Source of the DNA: Lytechinus pictus
Lineage: Eukaryota > Echinodermata > Echinoidea > Temnopleuroida > Toxopneustidae
NCBI RefSeq assembly: GCF_037042905.1
Contig: NC_087252.1
Coordinates: 28,076,994 to 28,140,993 of the forward strand
Direction: 5' to 3'
DNA: 64,000 bases
The notes under the pieces are model-generated. The model was not told the origin of the DNA. It did not search any database and saw only the letters and a list, made by a program, of their open reading frames with translations. Below are positions 10,840 to 21,387 of this stretch, piece after piece; positions within the stretch are counted from its first letter, which is position 1; every line of letters starts with the position of its first letter. The translations under genes and the position numbers were made by a program.

Positions 10840-11330
10840 GGCAACTATGTAATGTAGGAAAAAATATACTGTATGTAAAAAAAAAAATACCTGAGTTGCA
10901 AAGTTTTCAGGATTTATGGAAGCTTGCATTTGGGTGAAAGAATCATGCATCAATAAGTCTGATGAAAATAGTTTGTGGAACTGTTGTATTACACTATCAC
11001 TTAGAAGGAAAAGACAGTAGTTGCAGCAAACAATTATTTCTTGAGAAAATCTATAAAATCAAAGTTAATTGTCAATATATTGTACATAATCTACATCTGG
11101 TACATTAATGTAAACTTTTATCTTTGTAAAATCATGAATTTTTTTACTTAAAATCAATAATTCTGATGATCGCTGTAAACACAGAAAAGCATATGTGGGA
11201 CAGTGTATTATAATCGATTCGAAAAATACCTGACATTTGATAGAATTACATGCTTATTTTGCTCATTTCTCAGCAAATTACGCATTTTCTTCCCTACATG
11301 TAGCTACGTAGGCTTTTTATGTGAGCTGAG
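10840..11330 (+). repeat. Direct duplication, unit B (empty site)
   Basis: This is the paralogue of 10005-10830 and lacks the MITE. It diverges by scattered substitutions and small indels, so the duplication is not recent. It ends in a TTTCTCAGCAAATTACGCATTTTCTTCC block matching the end of unit A. Confidence 0.7.
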
Positions 11331-11642
11331 AGATTTCATACCAGATTTCCTTTGCTTGATAAAGTTCTTATGATAGTCTGTGTATCAGCATAGCATGTGT
11401 TCAGTGTTTTGAACCCACAGGAGATTGTGCATCATATCTTTATGTATGGAAGTCATTTTGCGTCTGCGGTCTCCATGGTTTTTTTCAGGATCTATGTGTT
11501 GACTAGACCAGTCCCATATTGATATTTTCGTGCTGTGTCACTTTGGAAGGCCGTCTCTAATTGGTTGACTGGTGAGTTGGCAGATGCACAGCCCATCCCA
11601 CTTTTCAATTATATCATTATATTATATCACGTAATCTCTAAC

Positions 11643-12259
11643 ATGTCTAAGATATCCACCAGATCAAGAGGCCGCTTGCACTCGGCTAACGCATGTACAC
11701 AATCCTCTGCTTCATCATTAACTGGATCTAAACAAAGCCCAGCATACCTAGATCATATTGATACAGTCGTTCAAAGAGCGGTGGCCGTGGAAATGGAACG
11801 CGAGAGACAAAAACTCAATGATGACATGGATAAGCGCGAAAATAAATTGCGTGAAGTTCTTGATGAAAAGCTCACTAGTCTACACGTTCTTGAAATATCT
11901 ATCGATACTAAATTGAAGCAACTCCGTGATTTTGAAAAATCGGTTTCTGATAACATGACTAACACCATAATGCTTTGTCAAATAGGCTTGACCACATCGA
12001 GCAGTACTCCTGTCGCAATAATATCCGTATCCGTATGAGATTGTTCGAAATGTAGCAAAGCAGATTGGTATCGATCTTACTCCATGTGACATTGATCGAT
12101 CCCATCACCTTTGCCGACCAACTAGCAGTCATGATGTTCAACCCAAAGGATCATAACCCGGCGTGGCCCTGTAATGCCAACTTAGCAGCTCCACCAATCA
12201 ATGTGAAATTCACTTCATACAGGCCGAAACAAACGATGATGAAAAATAGAGGAAAATGA
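11643..12259 (+). pseudogene. Decayed LINE ORF1 (RNA-binding coiled-coil protein)
   Basis: From the ATG at 11643 the frame encodes a Ser/Arg-rich N-terminus and then a charged heptad-like helix (EMERERQKLNDDMDKREN and following), as in the coiled coil of LINE ORF1 proteins. Around 11985 the reading moves to another frame that gives RLDHIEQYSCRNNIRIR, the classic start of the ORF1p RRM-like domain (NLRIxGI). Around 12085 a further frame gives DIDRSHHLCRP, matching the DIxRAHRxGR motif. Near 12200 VKFTSYRPKQ and MMKNR match the ORF1p C-terminal (VKFxSYxxR..V...R) motif. At least two frameshifts and in-frame stops make it dead. No ORF2 follows. Confidence 0.7.
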
Positions 12260-13375
12260 AAATGCTCAGGAACAGATGACTGGGTGCAGGCAGGCAAGGC
12301 AGTTCAGGTGGGATGAAAAAATATTGGCAGGACACCTTCCGTTTCAAATTACAGCATCTGCAAAAATAACAGAAGAGGAGAAACATAAAAACTTTTTCTA
12401 CATAAACTATTTATTAATCTTCATTAAAAACTAGATGGTTTCAATATTAATTTCCAATTTATTTTAAATGATTAAAAAACGATGTGGGGTTTGTTACATA
12501 TTTTATACTTCAAATATTAACATGTTAAGTCAATCTCTGTATAAGGAAGGACATTTTAGAATCAATTTATTTGACACATAAAACATATTATTTTTTATAA
12601 TTACAATTTTAATTCATGCCTTTTTCATGTGTTTTAAATGGTTATGGGGTAACCAGGACTGTCAGGACCGAGAATTCAAACTTCGAGGCTGAAATACAGC
12701 CATTCCCTATGCCTGATTTGGCTTAAATTCAGGTCAAGGATCAATTAAATACATATTTTGCAAAAAAAATCTGACAAATTTTGAGGTGGAATTAGTTTTC
12801 TGGCATCGCGAGATCGACCAATGCAAAATTTTATTAGCGCCAATTTACCATCTAAACTTGTCATTGAAATTAGAACGTCCAAACCGATCTAGTACCAGTA
12901 CTAGCACAATGAATCAATCAGCTATGCATGTGCACCAATTCTGTATTTCTTGCATACGTACGTCACTCGAGTTAAAGTTCATGTCATAGCGTTATATAGC
13001 GTGGGAATTGTAAGAAAGTGATCCTTCAAAAGTTTTACCTTCCAACAATTAACATTTTTTAAAGCCTTTGTATGCATTTAGAGTACAAAAGCTTATAAAT
13101 TGGACAAATTAAATGTTTGCCCCAAAATTATTGTGGGAAGGGTGGATTTTCTAGGGAAATCCATCTTAGTGTACAAAGTTCTACAGGCAACAGAGACTTG
13201 TCTAGGCTCCGTGAATGAAAATACAATGAAAAAATATCAGAGTCCTCGAAGTACAGTTAGGACCATTAACAGATTATAAGGTGCCCCGAGTTTGTGCACA
13301 CCCAAATCTGCGTGATTCTGATAATAGAGATTCCCAATGATCCCCCCCCAAAAAAGGCTTTACATCTGAAATAGC
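12260..13375. other. Non-coding DNA, nothing recognised
   Basis: AT-rich sequence with no exon, TIR or RNA gene that I can support. Confidence 0.4.
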
Positions 13376-13379
13376 CTTC

Positions 13380-13510
13380 TAACTTACCTACTGCCCGATG
13401 CCTCCTATCATGTAGGGCAGCAACGAAGGATCTCCACTCCTGGCATCCAGCGATTCTGGGCCTTCTTCTGGAAACTCCCCCAGGCCAGGTCATATTCACT
13501 GACTTCGTCT
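13380..13510 (-). pseudogene. C-terminal fragment of a LINE reverse-transcriptase protein
   Basis: On the minus strand two frames together give WGSFQKKAQNR followed by CQEWRSFVAALHDRRH. This resembles the C-terminal end of many animal LINE polyproteins (WGExxxxAQDRxxWRSFVxALxxxRH). A frame change lies between the two halves. A GTAAGT-like donor follows (minus strand, near 13388), so exonisation is conceivable, but the frame break argues for a decayed fragment. Confidence 0.45.
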
Positions 13511-13675
13511 CCTCCTCAACTCCTCATGTGTGACACCGAGACAGGTGGTTTTGTGTCTCCCTCTCTTTCTCCTGAAATGTCAAACAGATCTATTCATTAA
13601 AAATCTTACTGAAAATGGTGCTTTTGGTAGAAAAATAATGAATATAGGGCATTTCATGTGACTGCCTTAACCCTT

Positions 13676-14405
13676 ATTAAACTGGGGGGGGGGTCAATTT
13701 GACCCCCCCCCTCAACAAATTTCATCACTACGCTGTCGCGCAAAAAAATTTGATCGCGCCGCTCACTGACTTTTTACTTTCAAGTCTCGCGCAAATTTTG
13801 GGACCAAATTTAGGACGCCCGGGTACGCGGTTACGACATTACGCAACATTATGTAAGTGCATGTCAAACCCCAAATTGCTCATAAACATGATTTCATGTA
13901 CAAATCCAATGCAAATTGTGTATTTAGCCAAAATTCATAAATTTATCATTATTTCTACTTTTACTGATTAAACTTAATTAATTTTGCCTTGTTTATGATT
14001 AGAATTAAGTCTAGAACGATTTCCATCGAAAATACAATAAAAAACAAAATGTAAAAAAACAAAGAAATACATGATTAAAAAAAAAATAAAATACATAAGA
14101 AATCGGTCTTGGTACCAGATTTTTTTTCATTCACAATTGTTAGGAATGCTATAAAGAATATTTTCACCCAAAAAATAGCATTCTAGGAGCTTTATTTAGT
14201 GAATCAGAGCAAAAAGTATGATTTCATGAATAAATTAGCATAATTAATTCATATAAAATAAAAAAAAAAATGAATTCAGTGAAATTTACCAATGCAACTA
14301 CGTAGATTACGTCATTCTCTACCATCATGCAAATTTTCGTTGTGATCGTGCAATCCACGGCCGAGATCTTATAAGGGGGGGGCAATAATACCCCCCCCCC
14401 CCCCC
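13676..14405. repeat. G/C-tract-bounded repeat segment
   Basis: It begins with a near-perfect small palindrome of ten G, TCAATTTGA and nine C (13685-13712) and ends with a G-tract, CAATAATA and a long C-tract (about 14375-14406). The interior has the words CTCAACAAATTT, GTCGCGCAAAAA and ATCGTGCAATCC. It looks like a dispersed non-coding repeat; the family is not named. Confidence 0.3.
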
Positions 14406-14509
14406 CGGGAATGACAAGAATCAAAATACCCCGGTAGATTTAGGATTTAAAAAATTGTCAGTACGGTATATCATCGAGGATCTACATAGTACATGTACGG
14501 TAGATCTGG

Positions 14510-14815
14510 TACAGTTACATAAACTGAACTTTGTGAAATCTTGAAATCTACACTGAAAAATGTTCAAACTGAAGATCACCAACACAGATAAGAGCACGTG
14601 GGACAGTTATTATTGCTCTGATTAATGTCGGCCCGACGCTTGCCTTGGCTCGAGTTGACCCGAATCCTGTGCTTTTTTTGCTTATTTCGCAGCAATTACA
14701 CAATTTCTTCCAGAATCCTTTGGCACATACGGTATATTATTTATAAATATAGACAGACACTTTGGTGGTCATTTCATTGGATTATGTACGAACTCATTTT
14801 GATATCGTTACCACA
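14510..14815 (+). repeat. Third, diverged copy of the 10-kb duplicated segment
   Basis: Blocks GATCACCAACACAGATAAGAG, CACGTGGGACAG, TGCTTATTTCGCAGCAATTA, TTTCTTCCAGAATCC, TTTGGCACATA, GACACTTTGGTGGTC and GTACGAACTCATTTTGATA align in order with 10600-10815. The element is therefore a dispersed family with three members here. Confidence 0.55.
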
Positions 14816-14837
14816 ACTGGCATATAGGATGGGGGAT

Positions 14838-15055
14838 CGGGTGTCCGGACACTTTATATTTTTGAAGCCTTCTTTTTTGTCTTAAGATTACACTAAAAAT
14901 ATGAATTCAATAGTTGTAATCATCTTCTATTTTGTTCTCTATAATATTTTCTAAAATGTTGTACTAAAATTTGATGAAACTTCGCTTGTAATTTTTTCCA
15001 AATGACTTTCTAAAATTGATCGTCCGGACACACAACCTGTCCGGACACACAACAA
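14838..15055. repeat. Segment bounded by GTGTCCGGACAC palindromes
   Basis: GTGTCCGGACAC (about 14838) lies at the left. GTCCGGACACACAACCTG and TGTCCGGACACACAAC form a tandem pair at the right (about 15020-15055). The palindromic termini suggest a small inverted-repeat element, but the boundaries are not certain. Confidence 0.3.
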
Positions 15056-15426
15056 CTGGGTATAAGTTAAAGTGTGCACTGTGTCTGTGCAGACTTGGGC
15101 CCTGAGCCCACCAGCGCAGCCTGTCCTATTCAGCATGCCGGCGCTCGGGGCAGCCACCCCGGCCGGGCAGTGTCAGTGCACGAAATCTAAAGCCAAAGGC
15201 AAGCCGCGCTCCGAAAAGAAAATATTAGAAGATGGTTATCTAACTTACTGTTTGGTCTCCTGCGAATGCCTTCGAAGTCGTTATCCAAATCTGAACCGTG
15301 TTCTTAAAGTAGTAGAACTATTATTAACGGCCATCTTCGTCGCACTTAATTCTCGATCCAAAATTAGGCTGCAACATTTAACGGCAAAAAACGGGCGCAT
15401 TCCTTTTTCAAATTAAATGGTTGTGA

Positions 15427-16616
15427 CCAACGAACGTAGAGGGCAGCAACACACAAGCGTGTTGCTATAATAAGGAAGGTCAACTCGATACGCGCATGCA
15501 GCTGAGCTGCGCGCGTATTTTATTGTCCATGCCAACGAAATCAAATGCCGATCAAATACAACAACAAATTAGTAGCGATCAAAAAACGAATATGAAAGAA
15601 TATGACTACAACAATATCAAAGATAACTTAAAAAATATGTTGAGGAATATACATACATATAAAAACATACTTTGATATTTAAAACTTTACAAATATAAGT
15701 TTCAGGAAACTAAAATCATTACCAAATCGGTGATTGTTGTTATCAGCGATTTCACCAGACGGCTGTATTAGGTGATTTGCGTCGAGACGATTTTGTGACC
15801 ACTCGCAAAGCATTTCGGGATTGAATATAACCACCTTATTTTCTCTGAGCTCTTCGCTGAACCCATCATCACAGTGCAGCTGCAGCGCAGCGCGCAGCCA
15901 ATGCAATGCATCCGATGCATGGGTTGTTTTTTCGCCGTCCATGCCATGGTCTCGGACTCAGAGTTGAAATTTAGACCCGGATTTCGGGGATACAGCGCCT
16001 TTTTTTCAGATTTATAGACTTAAAAGTCAAATGACATTTAAAATTTGAAATCTAACCTTGAACAATCATCGTTGATAAACATCAGCCCTGAAGCCATTAC
16101 ACTTCAAATCAGGCCAGGCAAATTAGACGTCATTGTCTAAGTTGCTAGATCTATGACGAGTCGCCTGAAGCCCCAGCGCATCATCAACGTCACTAGCTAG
16201 CTGCGCGACCGGCCCAGACTCGGCGCACCCAGGCCAGAAAAATGACCTCGATTATTACGGTGGTTGTCTATGCATTTATTAGTGGTGCAGCGAAATTCAG
16301 CAGAAGAAAATAAGAGATACGAGGTATCCTCGTTACAGGCTTAATATTCCAAAATGAGAAAAAATGTCAATATCATGATTATTTAAGCTAAATATTTTCT
16401 TTAAAAATGTAAGTAATATTTTTAATATTTATACCCAGAATAACCGATCTAATAATTGTTCATTAAAAAATATTTAAAATTAACAAATGAAAAAAAATCA
16501 ACTCGACAAATTTCCCAAAACCCCACCTTATTTTTTAAAGTGGTCACAAAATTCGAGCGGAGTTGACCTTCCTTAGAGCAACACGCTTGTGTGTTGCTGC
16601 CCTCTACGTTCGTTGG
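15427..16616. mobile_element. 1.19-kb TIR element with TTGTGA duplication
   Basis: The left end CCAACGAACGTAGAGGGCAG...CACACAAGCGTGTTGCT continues into AAGGAAGGTCAACTC and is mirrored at the right, ending CTACGTTCGTTGG at 16616. The TIR is about 55 bases with one small indel. TTGTGA directly precedes (15421-15426) and follows (16617-16622) the element, as expected for a 6-bp target duplication. An 87-codon minus-strand frame (15679-15942) sits inside but matches nothing I recognise. It is probably non-autonomous. Confidence 0.75.
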
Positions 16617-18070
16617 TTGTGACTGCGCCAGTTAAGTTGCATGCAGTGCAGCGCGCATGCGCAGGCTCGACGCCCGGCGGCGAATTAATTCTGCGGATCA
16701 TGAATTTTTTATAGGGGGTGAGCCCGGGGGCGAAATTATTTTTCCCACCGAGTTCTGGACCGACATATGAATATTCATGACTTGCGTCTTCGGATTGAGA
16801 GTACGCATGCGCGTGGACTTTGCCTCGACCAGTGCCGATCGTAAGCATTCACGTTGCTCAGAATGAATTAGCATCGTCAAATTACCGGTACCCTTACATA
16901 GTTAAATAGGCCTTATAGGCTTAGATCTATATATACATCCAATTCTTAAACACTTATCAAACTAGCTGCCATTAATGGCAAGACATGTGCTAGGGTGGGG
17001 CTAGCTTAGGCTAGCGCATTAACTTTACCTCAAATCTGGACCTGTCTAATGCCTAATACTAATAGGAATAGCCGACTAATGCCATGGTTAACTTCGAACT
17101 TGTTAATTCCGAACTTTACGTTTGATTAGGTTTGGACCAATATTAGCTTATTTACCATGGTTTAATATGTCTAGTCCGTATACAGAACCAGTCCTAGATC
17201 TAAAAAAAAATATCTTAGTTCTAGTCTAGTCTCTAGATCTAGACTCTGATCTACGCGCTATCAGCATGGAACCACTAGTGTACCAAAGGGGGGGGGCAGA
17301 CTGCCCCCCTGACGAGTTACAACTGATTCAGGGGACGTGCCCCCCCCTTGAAAAGCCAAATTAATAATTTGTAATGTCAAAATGCAACGAAAAAATACGT
17401 TTTTCCCCTCTTTTGAACGTGAAGATCTTTTTTTTTTTTCTTGTCAAATTTTTTTCAGCTACAAAATCCATAATTTTGGGTGACGGGGATCAAGATCACT
17501 GACGTTAATTTGTGCCTGACGTTAGAATACGTTCCATGCACGCACTGGTGTACCTAGGATTTTCCAAAAGGGGGGCAAATTTTTTAGAGGATATTTCGTC
17601 CGCGAAAAAATGTGACAAGCCCCCCCCCCAAAAAAAAAATTGTCTTCACCCCAAATTATGGATTTCTTAGCTGAAAAAAAAATTGACAAGCAAAAAAAAA
17701 AAAAAAAAAGATCTTCACGTTAAAAAAAGGGGACATACGTCTTTTTCATTGCATTTTTACATTACAAATTATTAATTTGGCTTCTCAAAGGGGGCACGTC
17801 CCCTGAATCAGCTGTGACTCGTCAGAGGGACAGTCTCCCCCCCCCCCTTGGTACACTATAGTGGTTCCATGCTGATACAGCGTAGATCAGAGTCTAGATA
17901 TAGAGACTAGACTAGAACTAAGATATTTTTTTTTTAGATCTAGGACTGGTTTTGTATACGGACTAGACATATTAAACCATGGCAAATAAGCTAATATTTG
18001 TCTAAACCTAATTAAACGTGAAGTTCGGAATTAACCAGTTCGAAGTTAACCATGGCATTAGTCGGCTATT

Positions 18071-20698
18071 CAGTGTTGTATGTCAAGGCTCAAACATCCA
18101 AGGCCAAGGCCAAGGCTTTAATACCCAAGGCCAAGGCTTCAATACCAAAGACCAAGGCCAAGGCATGGAAACCCAAGGCCAAGGCCTGAAAACCTAAAGG
18201 CCAAGGCATTTCAAACTTACGATATACAGAACAATGAACTAACAATACTTAGGCGGCAGACATCACACATGGTAAAATGTATGTGAGCGAGGGGATTGAG
18301 CGAGAAAAAAAAACCTTTGTACATTTAAAACAAAAATAATTTCATGATAGAGACATATTAAAATAATGATATAGTTACCTGTGTACACATAATCCATAAT
18401 TTTTCTATAGGCGATTTACATTGCAATAATTATTATTACCACGGTCATCTGATCCTGGCATTCTCAACGTATGTTTTCTCCACTCCCTGGGACAGGGGCA
18501 GCAGAAAATTATTATGGGGGGGGGGTCAACGCCAAAAAGGCACCCATTTTTCAAAATGAGTTTTTTTGTGCAAACAGATACATGTATTTGAAAAATGAGA
18601 TTATGAACTGCGTGAAGTAATTGTGTGTTTTATAGAAATTAAGTTGAGCAAAGGCTTTCTAAAGTGATTTTTAATTATAAGATAGATATTTTGCTTTAGG
18701 TTTTACTTCTCAGCGAGAAAGCATAGCGAGCAAGCGGTTTTGAAAAAAAAAATAATTCTGAAGTTGTAAAACTTGATTTATGGTCAATTATGGGGCTAAT
18801 CATTGTTGAAATTTCCTTGCGCGATGTTGCCAGCGCGAATCACGAGCTCAAACTTCTTGACATGTCGTGTAATAAGACATGGAAATTATTTTATTCTGAG
18901 CTGGTTTTGTAATCATGAAAAAGATGTGTATCTAACTAAAAAATAACTTTGCGCTCGCTAATTCTTTTTATATACTGACCAGTAAAGGAAGCAGTTAATT
19001 AAGCAGTTAATTACTGCATTTTAAATAAGATACATAATTTACCAATAAAAAATAATGCGAGCGCAAAGCGCGAGCTCAGAAATTTGTGATATTCCAACCT
19101 GAAAACTGGACATTCTAAGCATTTTTTTGTGAACGGGAAGAGAACGAGTACAATAATTGATGCGAGTGCAGGAAGCGAGCCAAATATTTGTGATATTTCA
19201 ACCATAAAGCAACATTCTATACATTTTTGTAACCATTAGCAGTACTGTATACTAAACAATAATTGATGCAAGCACGATTCAAAATCTGTGATTTTCAAAC
19301 CTAAAATGTATTATGTTTTATTATTACAGAAGGTATTTCTTTTTTTAAAAGGGCATATTTCATTTGAAAAAAAAAATCCTACAGGGATTTTTTTTTTTGG
19401 GGGGGGGGCAAGAGAGCACAAAGCGCAAGCTAAAATTTTCAAATGCTTAAACTGAAAATGAGTCATTTTTAGGACTCTTGTCAGTTTTCATATTTATTTC
19501 TGTTTTCAACCACTTTTATTAAACAGTTAATTAATCATTGATTATTAATACTTATTGATAATATCAATAATTATTAATTATTAAATTATTTTTTGTTAAT
19601 TATTATTTCTTGAAACCATATTGACACAAAAACAAATACGTTGTTTATTTCCTTGAAACTGTAGAGATATGAGATTCAATGTTGAACGATATATGATTAA
19701 AAAGAAGTAAACATTTTTTCCCCTTTGTTTTGTCAATCTAACCCAAAACAAATATAAAATTTAGAAGAGAGATAGAGAGAAGAAGAAGTCCCACCACCAA
19801 GAATAAACTTAGACAAGGGGGGAAGGGAAAGGAAAAGATGGAGTAAATGTGATATTATTTTTTAAACAATCTATTGCAAAATTAGCTTTTCTTATAGAAA
19901 GAGGGGGACAAATTTTGAATTTTGTTCACTCGCTCGCTTCAATCGCTTTCTTCTTTTTTTTTTTACATAAATTTTGCTCTATATATGCCATGCTTGGCCC
20001 CTCAAAGTTTCTGGCTCATCATGCCATTGACATAACCCATTTGGATATGACACAATTGGAGACTGTGTTCAAGTTTACCAAATCTTTTCAGAATATCATT
20101 AAGACTTAAAACATTCTTGTTGGCCAAAGAAAATAATACAAGGAAAATCCTAATGGAATAGAAATCAACCTTGTTATCGTTCTTTAGAGTTAGCTATGTT
20201 TAAAGTATGAAAATTGTTGTCAAAATTGCAGTCAGATGTAAAAATTATTCTTGTCATCAAAGCACTATTATCTTGATAATGACCATTATTATTTACTGTC
20301 ATTATCATCATATGATTACAACACATTACCAATACATAATGCTATTTTTCATAACTGATGTATTCTTTGTTTGAATTTCTTGATAATGGTGACAATTACA
20401 ATTGATGACACTGCTAGTACACTTACTACTGCTGCTGCTACTGTTACTGGTGATTGGTAGTATTGACCATTAGTGTTATTAAATATATATTTAAAAAAAA
20501 CAATTGAAACATTTATAATTACTTATTTAAAACAAATGAAAGTACAAAATACAAAATGCCTTGAAAATGCCTTTAAAAAAAAATTCAAGGCTCAAAATCC
20601 TCAAGGCCAAGGCCCTCTCGAAGCCAAGGCTTTGAAAAAGTAGCTAGGCATTAAGGCGCCTTAAGGCCAAGGCCGAGCATCAAGGCACTACAACACTG
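18071..20698. mobile_element. 2.6-kb nested insertion with CAGTGTTGTA TIRs
   Basis: The insertion starts CAGTGTTGTA and ends TACAACACTG, a perfect 10-bp TIR. It interrupts the right arm between GGCTATT and ATTAGT. Both subterminal regions (18080-18210 and 20588-20685) contain clusters of CCAAGGC / GGCCAAGGC words in the same orientation. CAGTG-type termini resemble hAT elements, but I see only ATT as flanking repeat instead of an 8-bp duplication. It has no transposase, so it is non-autonomous. Identical insertions are at 22731-25358 and 27394-30016. Confidence 0.65.
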
Positions 20699-20700
20699 AT

Positions 20701-20920
20701 TAGTGTAGTAGATTTCACGGTACACCATGTATCTTTCTTGGGCAGATGTTGGTCCTGAAAAGGACCACCCAATCTCGACGTTTCGACAAGTGTGTTCTTG
20801 TCGTCCTCAGGAGAAAACGACAAGAACACACTTGTCGAAACGTCGATATTGGGTGGTCCTTTTCAGGACCAACATCTGCCCAAGAAAGATACATGGTGTA
20901 CCGTGAAACCTACTACACTA
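20701..20920. repeat. 220-bp near-perfect hairpin
   Basis: Arms of about 100 bases run from TAGTGTAGTAG to CTACTACACTA, with GGGCAGATGTTGGTCCTGAA opposite its inverse, and close on a short loop, CTCAGGAGAAAAC. The 13-mer AACACTGATTAGT flanks the hairpin plus a 33-bp tail (20692-20704 and 20954-20966), consistent with an insertion creating a target duplication. Identical hairpins are at 25361-25580 and 30019-30238. The 69-residue open frame across it is simply the hairpin read through. Confidence 0.7.
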
Positions 20921-21297
20921 TTCTTCTTCGCCATGGAAACCTTCAGAAATTATAACACTGATTAGTACTAGGCATTAATTAGACAGGTCCAGATTTGAGG
21001 TAAAGTTAATGCGCTAGCCTAAGCTAGCCCTACCCTAGCACATGTCTTGCCATTAATGGCAGCTAGTTTATTAAGTGTTTAAGAATTGGATATATATATA
21101 TATATATATATAGATCTAAGCCTATAAGACATATGTAACTATGTAAGGGTACCGGTAATTTGACCATGCTAATTCATTCTGAGCAACGTGAATGCTTACG
21201 ATCGGCACTGGTCGAGGCATGCGTACTCTCAATCCGAAGACGCAAGTCATGAATATTCATGTATTGGTCCAGAACTCGGTGGGAAAAATAATTTCGC

Positions 21298-21387
21298 GTC
21301 CGGCGGTAGATGTTCGGGGTAGATGTTCGTGGTAGATGTCCGGGGGTATTACTGGGGTTAGATGTCCAGGTGGTGGATGTCCGGGAG
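21298..21387. repeat. 90-bp spacer between fold-back copies
   Basis: The spacer is built from degenerate copies of GTAGATGTTCG / GTGGATGTCCG (about 11-16 bases). It starts GTCCGGCGG and ends GTCCGGGAG, an imperfect 7/9 match, so no clean target duplication. The identical spacer recurs at 25958-26047 and is absent outside the array. Confidence 0.6.

Larger units (their letters stand above)
16730..21297. mobile_element. Fold-back element, copy 1
   Basis: The left arm (16730 to about 17482) is the reverse complement of a right arm that starts near 17648; the loop is about 165 bp. The right arm runs to 18070, is interrupted by a 2628-bp insertion and a 249-bp hairpin-bearing insertion, then resumes at about 20961 and ends at 21297. 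The arms are roughly 95% identical over blocks such as TAGCTGCCATTAATGGCA and CATGGTTAACTTCGAAC. An 11-bp stretch, CGTGGACTTTG, is missing from the right arm. Unpaired G/C tracts flank the loop. It contains no credible protein-coding frame. Confidence 0.8.

Noticed and set aside
15072..15416. 114-codon plus-strand frame, GC-rich, with CQCTKSKAKGK
   Set aside because: No recognised domain, no clear splice sites and no neighbour exon; it ends at the edge of a TIR element. Left unannotated rather than called a gene.
19011..20109. Open frames of 64 and 86 codons repeated in each fold-back unit (also at 23671, 24509, 28335)
   Set aside because: They lie in AT-rich, homopolymer-containing sequence of a non-coding insertion, have no domain, and one is lost in copy 3 through a small deletion. 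Repetition reflects array duplication, not coding conservation.
20746..20955. 69-codon frame found in all three units
   Set aside because: It reads straight through a near-perfect hairpin and so encodes two mirror-image halves. No protein family match is recognised.
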